Part shown: in pieces, positions 21,506 to 35,105 of the stretch | Numbering within the stretch: the stretch's first letter is position 1 | Layout: every line of letters starts with the position of its first letter | Source: Oasisia sp. SBJ-2009 | Taxonomy: Eukaryota > Annelida > Polychaeta > Sabellida > Siboglinidae | Reading direction: 5' to 3' | Assembly: GCA_964017155.1 (NCBI GenBank) | Contig: OZ024860.1 | Coordinates: 47,726,752 to 47,790,751 of the forward strand | DNA: 64,000 bases | The notes under the pieces: generated by a model | Databases searched by the model: none | What the model was told of the DNA's origin: nothing | The model's input: only the letters and a program-made list of their open reading frames with translations | Position numbers and translations under genes: made by a program

Positions 21506-24084
21506 CTATTTTCGTGCCTTTCGGCCACATCCTCCCGCTCGATCTGGTGCATATTTGAGGCATCCCCCCACAGCTGCCGTGACCTCCGTTTCCGTCCCTC
21601 CATGCTTTTTCAGGACACTCGCTGAAACATGATATTCATAACATGACTGAAACACCGTACATTTGAAAATAGCGTCTTTTAATTATGGACAAATTATACT
21701 TTATCCAGTTATAATTAAACAATGTGGTTTTGGGGGTAAACATTATTTGGATAGACTAGAAATAAATAAATAAATTATGCTTTGATTCACCATTCTGCAT
21801 GTTCCATTAATTCAGGAAAAAATGTAATACTCCTCATTCCACGTTTTCATTAAATCACATTTATTGGACCCATAACATGTACATCTTATTGCATTAATTG
21901 CTTTAACTTTCTTCTTAAGACAAAATTGTAATGTTTTGGTTCAGTGCTTTCATTAGCAAGGACAAATATAATCACCTTTGATTACTTTCAACATCTCAGT
22001 CCCCGCGAAAGGAGTCTTCCCATGATGTCCGTTCATATTCATGAGTGACATCACGTCATTCGTGAGAAGTCTACCAGATCATGAAAAGAAACAAATATTC
22101 ATTTAGGTTTCAACATCAACGGACGGTAGACGTATCTCATTTCAACAATTAGTATTTGACTGTGCTAACATTGTTTTATTGAACAGTTATAACATATCTG
22201 TCCACTGACATTTTCCTGGTGCTTGAATATTGATTGTTGTCTACTTATCAAGGATCTATTAATATTATATGTAAACAAATTACTGATTCAAAAGAAACAA
22301 TTTACTAAATTATAATACAGTGTATTACCTTAAATCTGGCACCAACACTGCTGTGTTAACGTAACTATCAGCAAACTAACCATGTAATTAGAACAACTGT
22401 ATAGTATTAAATAATACATTTTAAAGAGGGCAACATCAAGAAACACATACACAAGGCTCACTAATATATGCTCACTAATGTATACCTTTGCATGACTCTC
22501 CGTGTGGCATCGCTGATGTTAGTTCCGCCAATCTTTGATAGTTTGGCAATCTGAAACATTTAATATAATTATCAATAATGATATGCAATGTATTGTCAGG
22601 AAACCAAGTAATCCATTTCAGAATTACAGGCCCTTTTGCGTTTGTACAGTGTGTGACACGTGAATACGACAGGCCACTATTGCGGCATTGAAGATGTCAG
22701 CTATTCAAATTATTTTGGCACCCAATAATCCACTATGTGGAGGAACATGTTCTATGTCGCTTTTAAGGCTGATGCCTTAACATTGCAATAGCACCGATCG
22801 TGGATTATTGCAGTTCAATTGTTGTATTTGTTCATTGTGTAACTGATTATACAAATCGGGCAACATAAATTACTTATGTTATTGATGGCGATTTACCAGT
22901 AACAAATTAACTTACTGCTTCACTAATCACTACCATTGTTTTTTTAGATTTGTCTTCCCACTGATCTTGTCCTCAGACGACACATCAGGAACACAGCACA
23001 GTAGTCAATTCATTTTTTTATTTAAATCAATATATCTTTCGACAGAAACACAATTTTCTCAACACATACCATTAGCGTTTGTTTGACGGGGTCCAGCAGC
23101 GCTTCTTCTGCTTGTTTGAACTCGTCCATGTCAGTCACCGTACTGACATGGAACTGCGAGTCGTCAGGTTCGTATCGCTGGCCCAGTTCTTGTATCGAAT
23201 TTTTTATCTGGGTTAGCAAGAAAAGGACCATCTTCTGGAATTCTGTAAATCATATAAAAAGGGTTTAAACAAATTCTACATAAGTACAATTTTGTAATTA
23301 ATGTGAGTTTCCATGTAGATTATATGCAATATATGTATGATAAAAAATACTCCTAACATTGCAGTTTTATATAAAAGGTATATTACTTCATTCAAAAGTA
23401 CATTTCATTATTCACAGTCAGTTCATGAGCCTGTAAAAAATAAAAGCAAAACAATTCCTGAAACAACTGGGTTGCGTATTATTGCGATTTCAGTACCAAA
23501 TTTATTTAACTAAAATGTGCACAAATGCGCAACATACTGCCTTCACTGATGGGGAATGAATCATTCTGCATTGGGGTCTGCGGTGTTGTCCTCGGTGACT
23601 GGAGGCATGGTGTCTGCGGTGTCCGAATGAATTCATTCTCGCGGTCACTGTACGAACTGATCAAATCAAATACATGTAATTAAAAATCCAGAAAATCAGC
23701 ATCCGGATGCAATTTCAGAGGAATTAAACATCTAAACACTGCCATGCTTCAACATGTGCATGGTTCGTTTATCCAGAAAACTTTCATTCATACAACTATT
23801 ATATGAGGAATAATAATGATGTCCATATTATTTTAATCATATTTAATAATATAAGTAGTTTGCTTTCACTTAGCTGGTACTTGGGAGAAACAGGACATCA
23901 TTCTCCATATATATCATTCACACAGAAAACTGACATTTAGCCGCACTAGTCATACAAAGATGTTAGTCCAAGCGTGAGTTGTAAGACAAGTACCTTGTTC
24001 CTGGTGACTGGGATGTGTACGGCCTTTTTCTGCTCCACGTGTTTTTGCATGGGGAAGGTGTATAACTTCCGCAGGCAGCTTGTT
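21506..24084 (-). CDS. DUF4806-domain protein, six coding exons recovered, 5' end unresolved
   Basis: Minus-strand exons 24084-23994, 23656-23538, 23242-23070, 22550-22486, 22070-21976 and 21621-21506 (stop TAG at 21508-21506) join in phase with GT..AG introns. The first two encode a Ser/Pro/Thr-rich linker (SYTPSPCKNTW, RTPQTPCLQSPRTTPQTP). The third has a helix (FLLTQIKNSIQELGQ) and the DUF4806 start, VTDMDEFKQAEEALLD. The fourth has LSKIGGTNISDATRRVMQR; the fifth LLTNDVMSLMN and GHHGKTPF; the last EVTAAVGGCLKYAPDRAGG. These match the order of DUF4806 blocks (Gly-Gly-x-x-x-x-D-A-T-R-R; K.F; YAPDR). The family is common in aquatic animals, often in many copies; its biochemical role is unknown to me. 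No internal stop was found in the joined frame, suggesting an intact gene. It lies wholly between the two CGACGT arrays. Confidence 0.83.
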
Positions 24085-24103
24085 CTGTAAACATTTAATG
24101 AAA

Positions 24104-24106
<3 letters not shown>

Positions 24107-24168
<62 letters not shown>

Positions 24169-24177
24169 CATACATAC

Positions 24178-24212
<35 letters not shown>
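24107..24212. repeat. Two (TA)n tracts separated by (CATA)n
   Basis: AT tracts at about 24107-24165 and 24181-24210 with a CATA spacer, then ACAC. Intronic or 5' to the DUF4806 gene. Confidence 0.9.
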
Positions 24213-24225
<13 letters not shown>

Positions 24226-25338
24226 TGCAAACCACAATCACGACGGTAATCATAAGTAAATCATATTATTTTGTCTTGCATATATATATACTATGCATTC
24301 CTTTGGTTTGGTGTGAATGTTTTTTTTATTGCATGCCTAGATCGGCCGCAGAAACGGCGTCATGAGATGCCGCCGCGCGACTGACCTACTCGTATGCGCC
24401 GGGCTTAATTAGCCTACGCCACCCACCCCCATGGCGTAAATCCCCTAAATAGACCTTAAACCTCAATCAAGGGTAATAAAACCACCCTGTGCATGTGCAA
24501 CTCAGATAGGAGCAGTAAATGTTTCAAGCTATGAACCATTCTAGCTACACTGTTCAGTGGTGCTTTGAGCAAGAACACAGTTCTATTTAAGTATCGATGA
24601 AAACGTATTTGAATGAATAATTCATATATTGAACTTTTATCGCAAACTAAACATTAAATTAATAAATAATATCATGTTGATCTGTGTTTGGATAATGTTT
24701 TTGTTTTGATGACTAATGTAATTGTTCACATTAATCTTCATTTGGAACATATAATTATTCTCTAAATCATTTAGTTATATTGGTGACACAGACTAGTCAT
24801 AAACATACATAGACATACGCATAAGCAACCACTCGCTGACCAGCCAACGCAATTGTTAATTGCAATAATGTGTGATTTCTGCATTTAAACTGGGTCTATC
24901 CTATGCCTAGGAAATATGAATAGATGGTAACCATACAGGGATATATTATTTTAGTCAACACGTTACAGTAAAATTGAAACCATGGAACATAATTGGTGAC
25001 ATCGACAACGTCAATTTCACGCCGCTGCCATTCTTTCTCATGTCCATTTGTAGTTAATCGGTTAAATGAAAACTGCCAATACGATGCAATTTGGGACTTG
25101 TCTAAAAACAATTCCACAAGTATGGTAATGTTTCTCGAATTGAAAGGTATGGTTGAAGCTAAGTGATTAAAGGAACGCTAACGGCATCCCGTTGAAACGT
25201 ATATGATAATGTTTTAATGTTCCGTTGAAAATCGCTAAAAGATTGCAAACTACACAAGCATAAATAACGTTTGTATGTTTTTCTATTCTATGTGCACTAG
25301 TAAACGCTATATACTGTCAAATAGATGGTAACACTTAC
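24213..25338. other. Non-coding, one GC-rich patch
   Basis: A GC-rich block (about 24338-24440) stands out in otherwise AT-rich sequence. A 73-codon minus-strand frame at 24896-25117 has no start, splice support or recognisable motif. Confidence 0.45.
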
Positions 25339-25431
25339 TTCCAAATAGTTGTCCGATTTCTCTAATGGTGCCTGGAGCGTTCTTAGCTTGCCAACTGTTG
25401 TTAACCGGGCTTGACTCGCTTTTGAAGACAT
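25339..25431 (-). CDS. Candidate first coding exon (upstream of the DUF4806 gene)
   Basis: On the minus strand an ATG at 25431 opens 31 codons (MSSKASQARLTTVGKL...) ending at a textbook donor GAA|GTAAGT. It lies upstream of the DUF4806 exons and on the same strand, but ends in phase 0 whereas exon 24084-23994 needs phase 1. At least one exon between would therefore be required. It may belong to another transcript or be chance. Confidence 0.3.
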
Positions 25432-27179
25432 TAATGGCGAACCGCGAGTGAGTGACGTCAATCGCAAGGCATGCTGGTATTGTTTTTTTTATTGATACAG
25501 TGGCATTGCACATGTCGTGTAAGCAAGCACTGCCCCACTAGTGTGTACACCTGCCAGCAAATCCAGTGTTGACAACCTTTGTCACTCCATGTTTCTAATA
25601 CACAGCTGAATCTCAGCTAATTAATTTAGTGTCAGTTGACCAACTATCAGTTTCTATAGCCTAGCGTCACAGAGATAAGATCATTGAGCCATTATGCTGT
25701 AGGCCTGTTTATTGCACCAGCCGCCTTGGCTCGCTGGCATTGTCCAAGTGTCAAACAGCATGTGTAATGAGAAGGATTCACGTTGATTTCGGCTCTTGTC
25801 TAGCTCGACCCATCGGTCGGCCTAATTAAATATATGTGTTTGTGTACAAAAATATAAGATATCCTATGTTAATGATCAAGATCGATATATTATGCTTCAA
25901 TTAAATTAACTGGAAGTTAAAATTAACTGTACATAAAAAAAGTAAAAAATATATATATTTAAGGCTAGAGTAATCGCCAAGTTACTGTGCATTGTTTATT
26001 TGATTGGTGTCCCTCAATAAGAAAGTGTGAAAGCCCTTGCAATCGCGGCTAGTTGCTCTAGCATTGTTTCATTGAGTAGATTGTGGTTGCTGCGCGTGTT
26101 TGATTTGTGCGTATAAACAATGTTGACACAGGATGTCGTAGTCGTTTCGATCAATACATAAAATATTGGAATGTTTGTCGTATAGTCGGGCCGTAGTCAA
26201 CAAATACATGACAAACGACAGCATAAAATAATACACACATCCTAGTTTCTTATCCCATTTCAAGGGGAAAATAGGATGTGCTTCTGCTGAATTCCTTGTC
26301 TGTTCTGTGCTGGCCTACCCCCATTATAAAAAAGTACCCAGGTTGCCTTATCTGCTATTTAGCATAACCCATGTCATTGCAGCTGTCCCTAGTTGCTGGC
26401 TGATCCTGATAGCCTTTCATCATCAGTAGCCCCCTCTCTCTGGCTGGGGCGCGCTTCTGCTACGCATCAGCGTATCTGTTTGTATTGCACTTTGCTCACG
26501 GACCCTTTATGATGAACAGTTTCCTGTACATTCAAATAGATCTTCTTGACAACTCATATTCTCATATGCACAAAACAGTCAAATTATTATATCCAGAATA
26601 ACTGTTTTTTTATTAACCAAGTTTAGTTATCATTAATCATAGAAATGCGTTAAAATGAGTGTACTGTATTAATATTAAATGTGGTATCCTTTCTGAAATA
26701 ACAAATAATGAAATGTTTGTAACGCTTAAATATTTCAGGAGTTTCATTTTATTAATAAATTTAGTTTTCCCAGTACATATTGATAAATTACTCAGATGTA
26801 TTCCTAAAATATGAGTAGTCTCTACAATGAATATTAGTACAAGTGCATGGTCCATAAGTTTTATGAGTGCAAGTACTTTTCAGAAATGTAGTTCAGTACA
26901 GAAATACATGAGTAAGTCCTAGTTATTCCGCGCCAATTTCTAGTATATATGTGTATTTTATTATATGTATGTATATATAAATATATAATAAATATGAATA
27001 CACACACGCACGCACGCACATACAGACACACACACACGCACATACACTCGCACATACACACGCACGCACACACACTCACGCACACATCAGTACAGGTGTA
27101 CCCGTGACGACAAGAGAAGCCGCATTACACGCGTGTACCCGTAAAAGAGAAGTTTGTTTTCCTTATCGAAACTACTTCT
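25432..27179. other. Non-coding, no gene seen
   Basis: AT-rich with a CA/CGCA-rich patch (about 26999-27090). Minus-strand frames at 26069-26263 and 26637-26855 have nothing to support them. Confidence 0.5.
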
Positions 27180-28370
27180 AAAGAAGTCCTTTGTTTATGC
27201 TCACTGAATCAATCTCGTTCGCCGATACAACGATGGATATGTTCGCGCCTTCAGGCCCGGTCATACAGCACGATTGGGATAGTTTGGCAATCACCGAGAC
27301 GTGGCTAAAACAAACCGGAGACGAACAATCATGGCTGAATGTTTGCCTCCCGGCTACACATTCCACTATGTGACACGTCCCTGTGGTCGTGGTCGTGGTT
27401 GCGGAGTTGCCGTAGTGTATCGGAACACGCACACTACTAAATAAGATCCTCCCACAGCGATTTGTAGTGCTACTAACAAAACGTGCGTGTTGGATCCTCT
27501 TCCTGCAAATCAGCTAACTGCATGACAACATCACCGGTATTGTGCCTGCCATCACACGGATCACAAATGCATCTCTGGACGAGGAAGTGATCCCGAAATC
27601 GTTTAAGCATGCAATTGTCCGAGCACTATTAAAGTAACCATCACTGGACGTAGACACCCTGAGCATTTGCCGACCTGTGAGTAGCCTCGCTCAATTATCC
27701 TAAGTAATTGAGAAAGTGGTCGCGCTAAGGATAATTGAGAAAGTGGTTTCGCGGTGTGTTCTGTGTATCGGTGTTTGCATCGATAGGCACCTATACTTGA
27801 CATGAAGAAGCATGTGTCGCAAACTAGCAGTGCTTGTTCTTTCTACCTGCGCTACATTAATCAAATTAGCCGTTTTCATCCCAGACCGACAAATGAACGC
27901 GTTGTCTATGCCATTATCACATCACAGCTTGATTAGTATAACGTATGTATACATGGCACGTATACATGTAACATCGCCTGTCTACAGCGATTACGTGACA
28001 CGGTTGCCAGGTTGATTATGCGTAGCCCGCGTAGCGTCAGTGTCACACCCTTGTTACGAGAACTCCACTGGCTGCACATTGTGTGCAGAGTTTATTTCAA
28101 GCTACTTGTACTCACTTACAAAGCCATGCACAACGGCGCACTAGTGTATTTGTGTGAACTCGTGTGCCCGAATCAACCGACAAGAACATTTCGCTCTGCG
28201 AACAATAACATGTTAGAAGCCATACCAAAGCTGCAGATGGCTCGTTCGCTGGCGCTGTTGCGTTCCAATGGAACAATTTACCAACGGTTATTAAGACTTG
28301 TGACAATTTAACCAGCTTCAAACGTCTACTGACGACACATTTCTTTCGTATTGCATATTAGTGTAATTCG
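27180..28370 (+). pseudogene. Heavily deleted LINE: endonuclease piece plus RT C-terminus
   Basis: Near 27274 the frame reads DSLAITETWLKQTG, the APE-endonuclease signature of LINEs (usually DILAITETWL), followed by frameshifted endonuclease sequence. From about 28010 it reads IMRSPRSVSVTPLLREL, HWLHIVCRVYFKLLVLTYKA and FRSANN, the C-terminal thumb block of L2/Crack-type RT (usually ITPVL..LHWLPV..RI.YK). Nearly all the RT palm is missing, so this is a fossil. Confidence 0.75.
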
Positions 28371-28470
28371 ACATGAAGATTATTATTTGTTTTACTAAAA
28401 TAATAATTATTATTTACTTGTTACTATTATCAATACACTTATTTATTTGCATTATTTTACATTATTTATA

Positions 28471-28730
28471 TACATGCATGCATGCATACGTACTTGCGTG
28501 CGTGCGTGCGTGAGTGCGTGCGTGCGTGCGTGCGTACGTACGTACGTACGTACGTACGTACATACATGCATGTATATAAATGCATGCATGCATGCATACA
28601 TACATACATACATACATACATACATACATACATACATACATACATACATACATACATACATACATACATACATACATACATACATACATACATACATACA
28701 TACATACATACATACATACATACATACATA

Positions 28731-28800
<70 letters not shown>
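28471..28800. repeat. Compound microsatellite: CATG, GCGT, GTAC, CATA and CA blocks
   Basis: Successive runs of related 4-mers: GCGT (about 28496-28535), GTAC (28535-28562), CATA (28593-28732), then CA (28733-28800). The blocks differ from each other by single substitutions, suggesting serial mutation and expansion. Confidence 0.93.
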
Positions 28801-28802
<2 letters not shown>

Positions 28803-28804
28803 AA

Positions 28805-29288
28805 TATAGTATAGTATAGTATAGTATCGTATAGTATCGTATAGTATCGTATCGTATCGTATCGTATCGTATCGTATCGTATCGTATCGTATCGTATCGT
28901 ATCGTATCGTATCGTATCGTATCGTATCGTATCGTATCGTATCGTATCGTATCGTATCGTATCGTATCGTATCGTATCGTATCGTATCGTATCGTATCGT
29001 ATCGTATCGTATCGTATCGTATCGTATCGTATCGTATCGTATCGTATCGTATCGTATCGTATCGTATCGTATCGTATCGTATCGTATCGTATCGTATCGT
29101 ATCGTATCGTATCGTATCGTATCGTATCGTATCGTATCGTATCGTATCGTATCGTATCGTATCGTATCGTATCGTATCGTATCGTATCGTATCGTATCGT
29201 ATCGTATCGTATCGTATCGTATCATATAATATAATATAATATAATATAATATAATATAATATAATATAATATAATATAATATAATATA
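28805..29288. repeat. (ATCGT)n pentanucleotide array with AGTAT and ATAAT edges
   Basis: Starts as TATAG/AGTAT units, becomes ATCGT for roughly 380 bp (to 29222), then switches to ATAAT until 29288. Minus-strand open frames of up to 291 codons here encode only YDTIR repeats and are artefacts. Confidence 0.96.
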
Positions 29289-29357
29289 CATACATAGCAT
29301 TGGGGAAAAACAGTCACAAGTGTGCACGTATCAGATTTGTTTGTTGACGTGATTTCA

Positions 29358-30838
29358 AAGTTCAGACAACATCGCGTTTCGACGTGTATAAAAACGTCGA
29401 TTTCGTTGCACAAAAACGTCGTGACAACGTGGCGTTTCGCCGTCTATACCTCGTCTTAACCTCGAAGACTCAACACGTTTCGACGTATATACAACGTCGA
29501 TGACAAGACGTTGTATTGCGAACGTCAATAACCCAACGTTGTCAGGAGGTCTGATATGGTTGTCGACGTCATACCAACGTTTTGACGACGTCAACTTTCT
29601 GCATCTATGCAACGTCGATAACCCGACGTTATAAAGACTTCGGATTTGGTGTCGACGTCACTTCAACGTCGATACGACGTCGCATTTTAACGTCTATACA
29701 ACATCGATGACCCGACATTGTAAAGACGTCGGTTTTGGTTGTCGACGTCATATCAACGTCGTGACAACATCGTGTTTCGACGCCTATGCAACGTCGATAA
29801 CCCGACGTTACATAGACGTCTGATTTGGTTGTAGACATCATATCAAAGACGTCGTGTTTCGACGTTCAAACAACGTCGATGACCCGACGTAGTAAAGACG
29901 TCGGAATTGGTTGTCGACGTCATATCAACGACGTGACGACGTCGGGTTTCGACGTCAATACAACGTCGATAACCCGACGTTATATAGACGTCTGATTTGG
30001 TTGTAGACATCATATCAAAGACGTCGTGTTTCGACGTTCAAACAACGTCGATGACCCGACGTAGTAAAGACGTCGGAATTGTTTGTCGACGTCATATCAA
30101 CGACGTGACGACGTCGGGTTTCGTTTTCTATAAAACGTCGATAACCCGACGTTATATAGACGTCTGATTTGGTTGTAGACATCATATCAAAGACGTCGTG
30201 TTTCGACGTTCAAACAACGTCGATGACCCGACGTAGAAAAGACGTCGGAATTGGTTGTCGACGTCATATCAACGACGTGACGACGTCGGGTTTCGACGTC
30301 TATACAACGTCGATAACCCGACGTTGCCTAGACTTCTGATTTGGTTGTAGACATCATATCAAAGACGTCGTGTTTCGACGTTCAAACAACGTCGATGAAC
30401 CGACGTAGTAAAGACGTCGGAATTGGTTGTCGACGTCATATCAACGATGTGACGACGTCGGGTTTCTACGTCTATACAACGTCGATAACCCGACGTTATA
30501 TAGACGTCTGATTTGGTTGTTGACATCATATTAAAGACGTCGTGTTTCGACGTTCAAACAACGTCGATGACCCGACGTAGTCAAGACGTCGGAATTGGGT
30601 GTCGACGTCACATCAACGACGTGACGACGTCGTGTTTCGACGTTCAAACAACGTCGATGATCCGACGTTGTAAAGACGTCGGATGTGGTTGTTGACGTCA
30701 TATCAACGTCGTAACGACATCAAGTTTCGACGTCATTACGACGTCGACAATCCGACGTTGTAAAGACGTTGTATATACGTTGACCGACGTAGCGACGTAA
30801 ATACAACCAATATTCTACGTCGATCCGACGTCGTGTGC
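29358..30838. repeat. Right subterminal array, 172-bp tandem repeat
   Basis: The marker TATCAAAGACGTCGTGTTTC recurs at 29841, 30013, 30185 and 30357, with a variant at 30529, giving an exact 172-bp period. More diverged units lie on both sides (29358-29840 and 30600-30838). Each unit appears to be a pair of related half-units rich in CGACGT and GACGTC. The vocabulary matches the left array in inverse sense but the unit differs. Confidence 0.92.
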
Positions 30839-30846
30839 CCGCTGGG

Positions 30847-32285
<1,439 letters not shown>

Positions 32286-33420
32286 ATGGCACCTTGCAAC
32301 CGGCAAGTGAAGGCAAGGAGGCACTTGGTGTGTGAACACTGCCACTGCTTGGTAGATTTTTCCTTATCTTGATGCGGAAAGTCTTGGGCAGAGACAACGG
32401 AGGAAGGGTTTACTTTCCAATGCTTGCGGTGTTGGAAAGTGGACTTTCTAACAGTAACGATAGCTAAGCAAACGGTTATTGTGAAGCGGGTGGAGATGAG
32501 AATGACCAAAGAAACGGATGGAATAGAGAGCGATGGCAAGGAGAGAGGTCGGAAGGAGCAATGTAGTGACAAGAAGGATGAGGAAAGGAGACTGAGAGGG
32601 GGAGGTGATTGCAAGGAAAACAAATGGAGAAACAACAACATATAGCATGACATGCAGGAATTTGACGGGGAGAAAGTGACAATAGAAAAGGAGGGACAGG
32701 AGATGAGAGAAGCAGATGCGACAAGAGGAAAGATGAAGGGAAGAAAGGAAAGGAAAGTAGATGTGACCAAACGGAAGGCAATAACACGGATGATGACAGG
32801 AAGAAAAGCGGCAGGAAAGAAAGGAACAACAAAGAAAACGGCAGGGGAAAAGTCAGCAACCAGGGAGATGGAAAACGGAGGAGCTACTCTGAGGCAGTGA
32901 TCGAGGGGTTATTGAGAACAGAAAGGGTATTTATGGGCGACTCCATTTTGCGCAAGACAGACATGACATTAAGCAAAGGAGAAGATGTTGTTATTGTTTT
33001 TCTTCCGGGGGCTAGGATAGAGCATGTGATTGAACGGGTAGAGAACGTATTGGGGTATGGCCAATGAGGATCTACATTAGTACATGTAGGGACGAACAAG
33101 GCAGACAGGGGGGAACAACCAGGATACAGACAGTTGGTAGAGACACTGAAGAAGACAAGAGTTGAACAGATTATTCTCTCAGGAATCTTGCCAGTAATGA
33201 GGGGAAAGGGAGCAACATATAGAAACGGCGGGTGGCAATCAACGCTCTTGTAGAGCAGATGAGTGAAGAACAAGGAGTTGGATTCATAGATTTGTCGGGA
33301 TACTCTGTTGGGAAAGGAGACATATATATGAAAGGTAGCCATTACGCGGAAAAGGGCGCAGCAGTGTTCTTCGAGAACCTGCTTCGATCTATGGACAGTG
33401 GACCAGGTGCAACTATTTAA
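32286..33420 (+). pseudogene. CR1 ORF1: zinc finger and SGNH-hydrolase domains
   Basis: The frame opens MAPCNRQVKARRHLVCEHC with Cys pairs CEHC and later CLRC, a zinc-finger-like N-terminus. A stop (TGA, about 32374) interrupts it. A long Lys/Arg/Glu-rich region follows. From about 32870 the frame reads RSYSEAVIEGLL, then VFMGDSILRKTD; GDS is the catalytic-Ser block of SGNH/GDSL esterases. Later blocks are LVHVGTNKADRG (GTND-like) and MKGSHYAEKGA, holding the expected C-terminal His. CR1/L2 ORF1 proteins are known to carry this esterase-like domain, thought to help membrane or RNP handling. Several frameshifts and stops make it non-functional. Confidence 0.82.
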
Positions 33421-33587
33421 ACTAGTTTCGCAAGGGGATTCACATATATGCCAAATACTAGAGGCACAGATAAAAACAGCAAAACAAAATCAGCAAAGAA
33501 CAGTCTGGAAAGCTCTATTGAATTGGTTATAAATGAGTTTGTTTAAATGCAAGGAGCATAGTAAACAATATAAATTAACTAATCATT

Positions 33588-34000
33588 ATGATAGAAGATA
33601 TTGACTCTCACATAATAGGTATAACCGAATCTTGGGCCACAACCGATATATCAGAAGCCGAATTAGGAATGACAGGATATGTAATGTTTAGGAAAGACAG
33701 AATAGTAAGAAGGGGAGGTGGAGTTATTTTATATATTAAAGAATATATCCAGGCTCATGAAATACAATTTGAAGAAGCTGTCTGGTGTATCATAGTTACA
33801 GGAAACTCAACATTAACTGTTGGGTTAGTTTACCGGAGTCCAAACATAAGCATAGAAGAAAACGAGGAAGTAGATAACGCTATAAAAGAAGTTAGTAAAC
33901 GGGAGTGTATTATTATGGGGATTGTAATCATAGACATATACAGTGGACATCTTTACAGAGTACTGGGAAAGAGGATCAATAGTTTTAAAATGTAATACAA
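33588..34000 (+). pseudogene. CR1 ORF2 APE-type endonuclease, partial
   Basis: Open codons contain HIIGITESWATTD (the ..ITETW active-site block), FRKDRIVRRGGGVILYIKE (the typical RGGGV.LYV block) and VGLVYRSPN. The frame is broken after IIMG where the DFN motif should follow. The next kilobase holds recognisable but stop-laden ORF2 sequence. Confidence 0.8.
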
Positions 34001-35095
34001 GATAGTTTCCTTTTTCAACATGTGTTAGAACCAACCAGGGGCAAGAACGTGTTAGACATAACTTTGAGCTCACAGAAGGAATTTGTTGATAATGTCAAGA
34101 TATGTGAGCTACTGGGGTCCAGTGTTCACAACCAGATATATGTTATCATCAAAGTAAAATGCGAACGGAATTGAAAAGTAAGGTACAGGAAACATTTTCA
34201 CAAAGGAAGATATAACGACATGAGGGAATATTTAGAAAAGATTGACTGGAATGACACGCTGAAGAACAAGATAGAAACAGAATGGTGGAATATCTTAAAG
34301 AATAAATTTACTGCATCGTCGACAAATTTATCCCGTTGAAAAAAACAGGGGAAACAGTCAAAGAAGAAACACTTATCGAAGGAAGCCATTAGAAAAAACA
34401 AGTACAAACAAATGATGTGGAAGACATATAGGAAGTGAAGAAGACAATACCGTTGATAAAGAAGCACTTAATCAAGCTACAGCTGAAATTAGAATTTCAA
34501 AGAGAAGCTACGAACATAAAATTGCTTTTAATATAAAACTTGATAGCAAGAGTTTTTATGCGTATGCTCGAAGTAAACAGAAATTTCCGGATAAGGTCGG
34601 TCCACTAGAAGGTTATGATGGGAACATAATAACATAGGGATTCTTAGTGCCGGAAAACCTAAATGAGTACTTAAGTTCGACGTTTACCAGGGAAGATATT
34701 AGTGCAGTACCAGTACTAGACACTAATTCGAAGGTAGAGTGTCTGACTATATAGGACAACTAATTGTAACCCTCAAATGGTAGCAACGAAAATAAGAGAT
34801 ATGAAGGATAATAAATCACATGAGGTGGATTGGATTCCTCCCAAATTACTATTGGAAATTGTTGAACAAATTAGCATACCGCTTGCAACAGTGTCCAATT
34901 TGTCATTAGAGGAGGGAGTAGTTCCATTATAATCGTTATACCCTTTTTTTTAAAAGGTTCGAGAAACAAGTCAGATAAGTATATACCAGTCAGTTTAACA
35001 TCGGTGATTCGCAAACTATTAGAAAGACTAATTAAAGATCACTTGATTGATGTTCTTGTTAAAAATAACTTGATGAACCCATCTCATTGGTAGAA
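34001..35095 (+). pseudogene. CR1 ORF2 linker and RT start, decayed
   Basis: Frameshifted sequence matches the 62-64 kb sister copy, including the stretch equivalent to YAYVRSKQ near 34560, GPLEG, EDIS, and LLEIVEQISIPLATV near 34850. It ends with DVLVKNNLMNPSH at about 35089, where the foreign element starts. Many stops. Confidence 0.8.
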
Positions 35096-35105
35096 GACAA
35101 AGGCC

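Larger units (their letters stand above)
20112..30846. mobile_element. Putative 10.7-kb DNA element bounded by CCCAGCGGGCA inverted ends
   Basis: The left end CCCAGCGGGCA (20112-20122) is matched by its exact inverse TGCCCGCTGGG at 30836-30846. Each terminus opens directly into a CGACGT-rich tandem array, and neither array has a second terminus on its inner side. This is the arrangement expected of a single element with long repetitive subterminal regions. The 2-bp AC on both outer sides (20110-20111, 30847-30848) could be a target duplication but is too short to prove it. Cargo is a DUF4806 gene on the minus strand, a deleted LINE and a large ATCGT array. No transposase was recognised. Alternative: two separate, partly deleted elements of one family in opposite orientation. 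Confidence 0.6.

Noticed and set aside
24896..25117. 73-codon minus-strand frame as a DUF4806 gene exon
   Set aside because: No acceptor in phase and no similarity to the N-terminal part I would expect in that family.
28452..29327. Minus-strand frames of 277-291 codons
   Set aside because: They encode only YDTIR and YVCM repeats from the ATCGT and CATA microsatellites.
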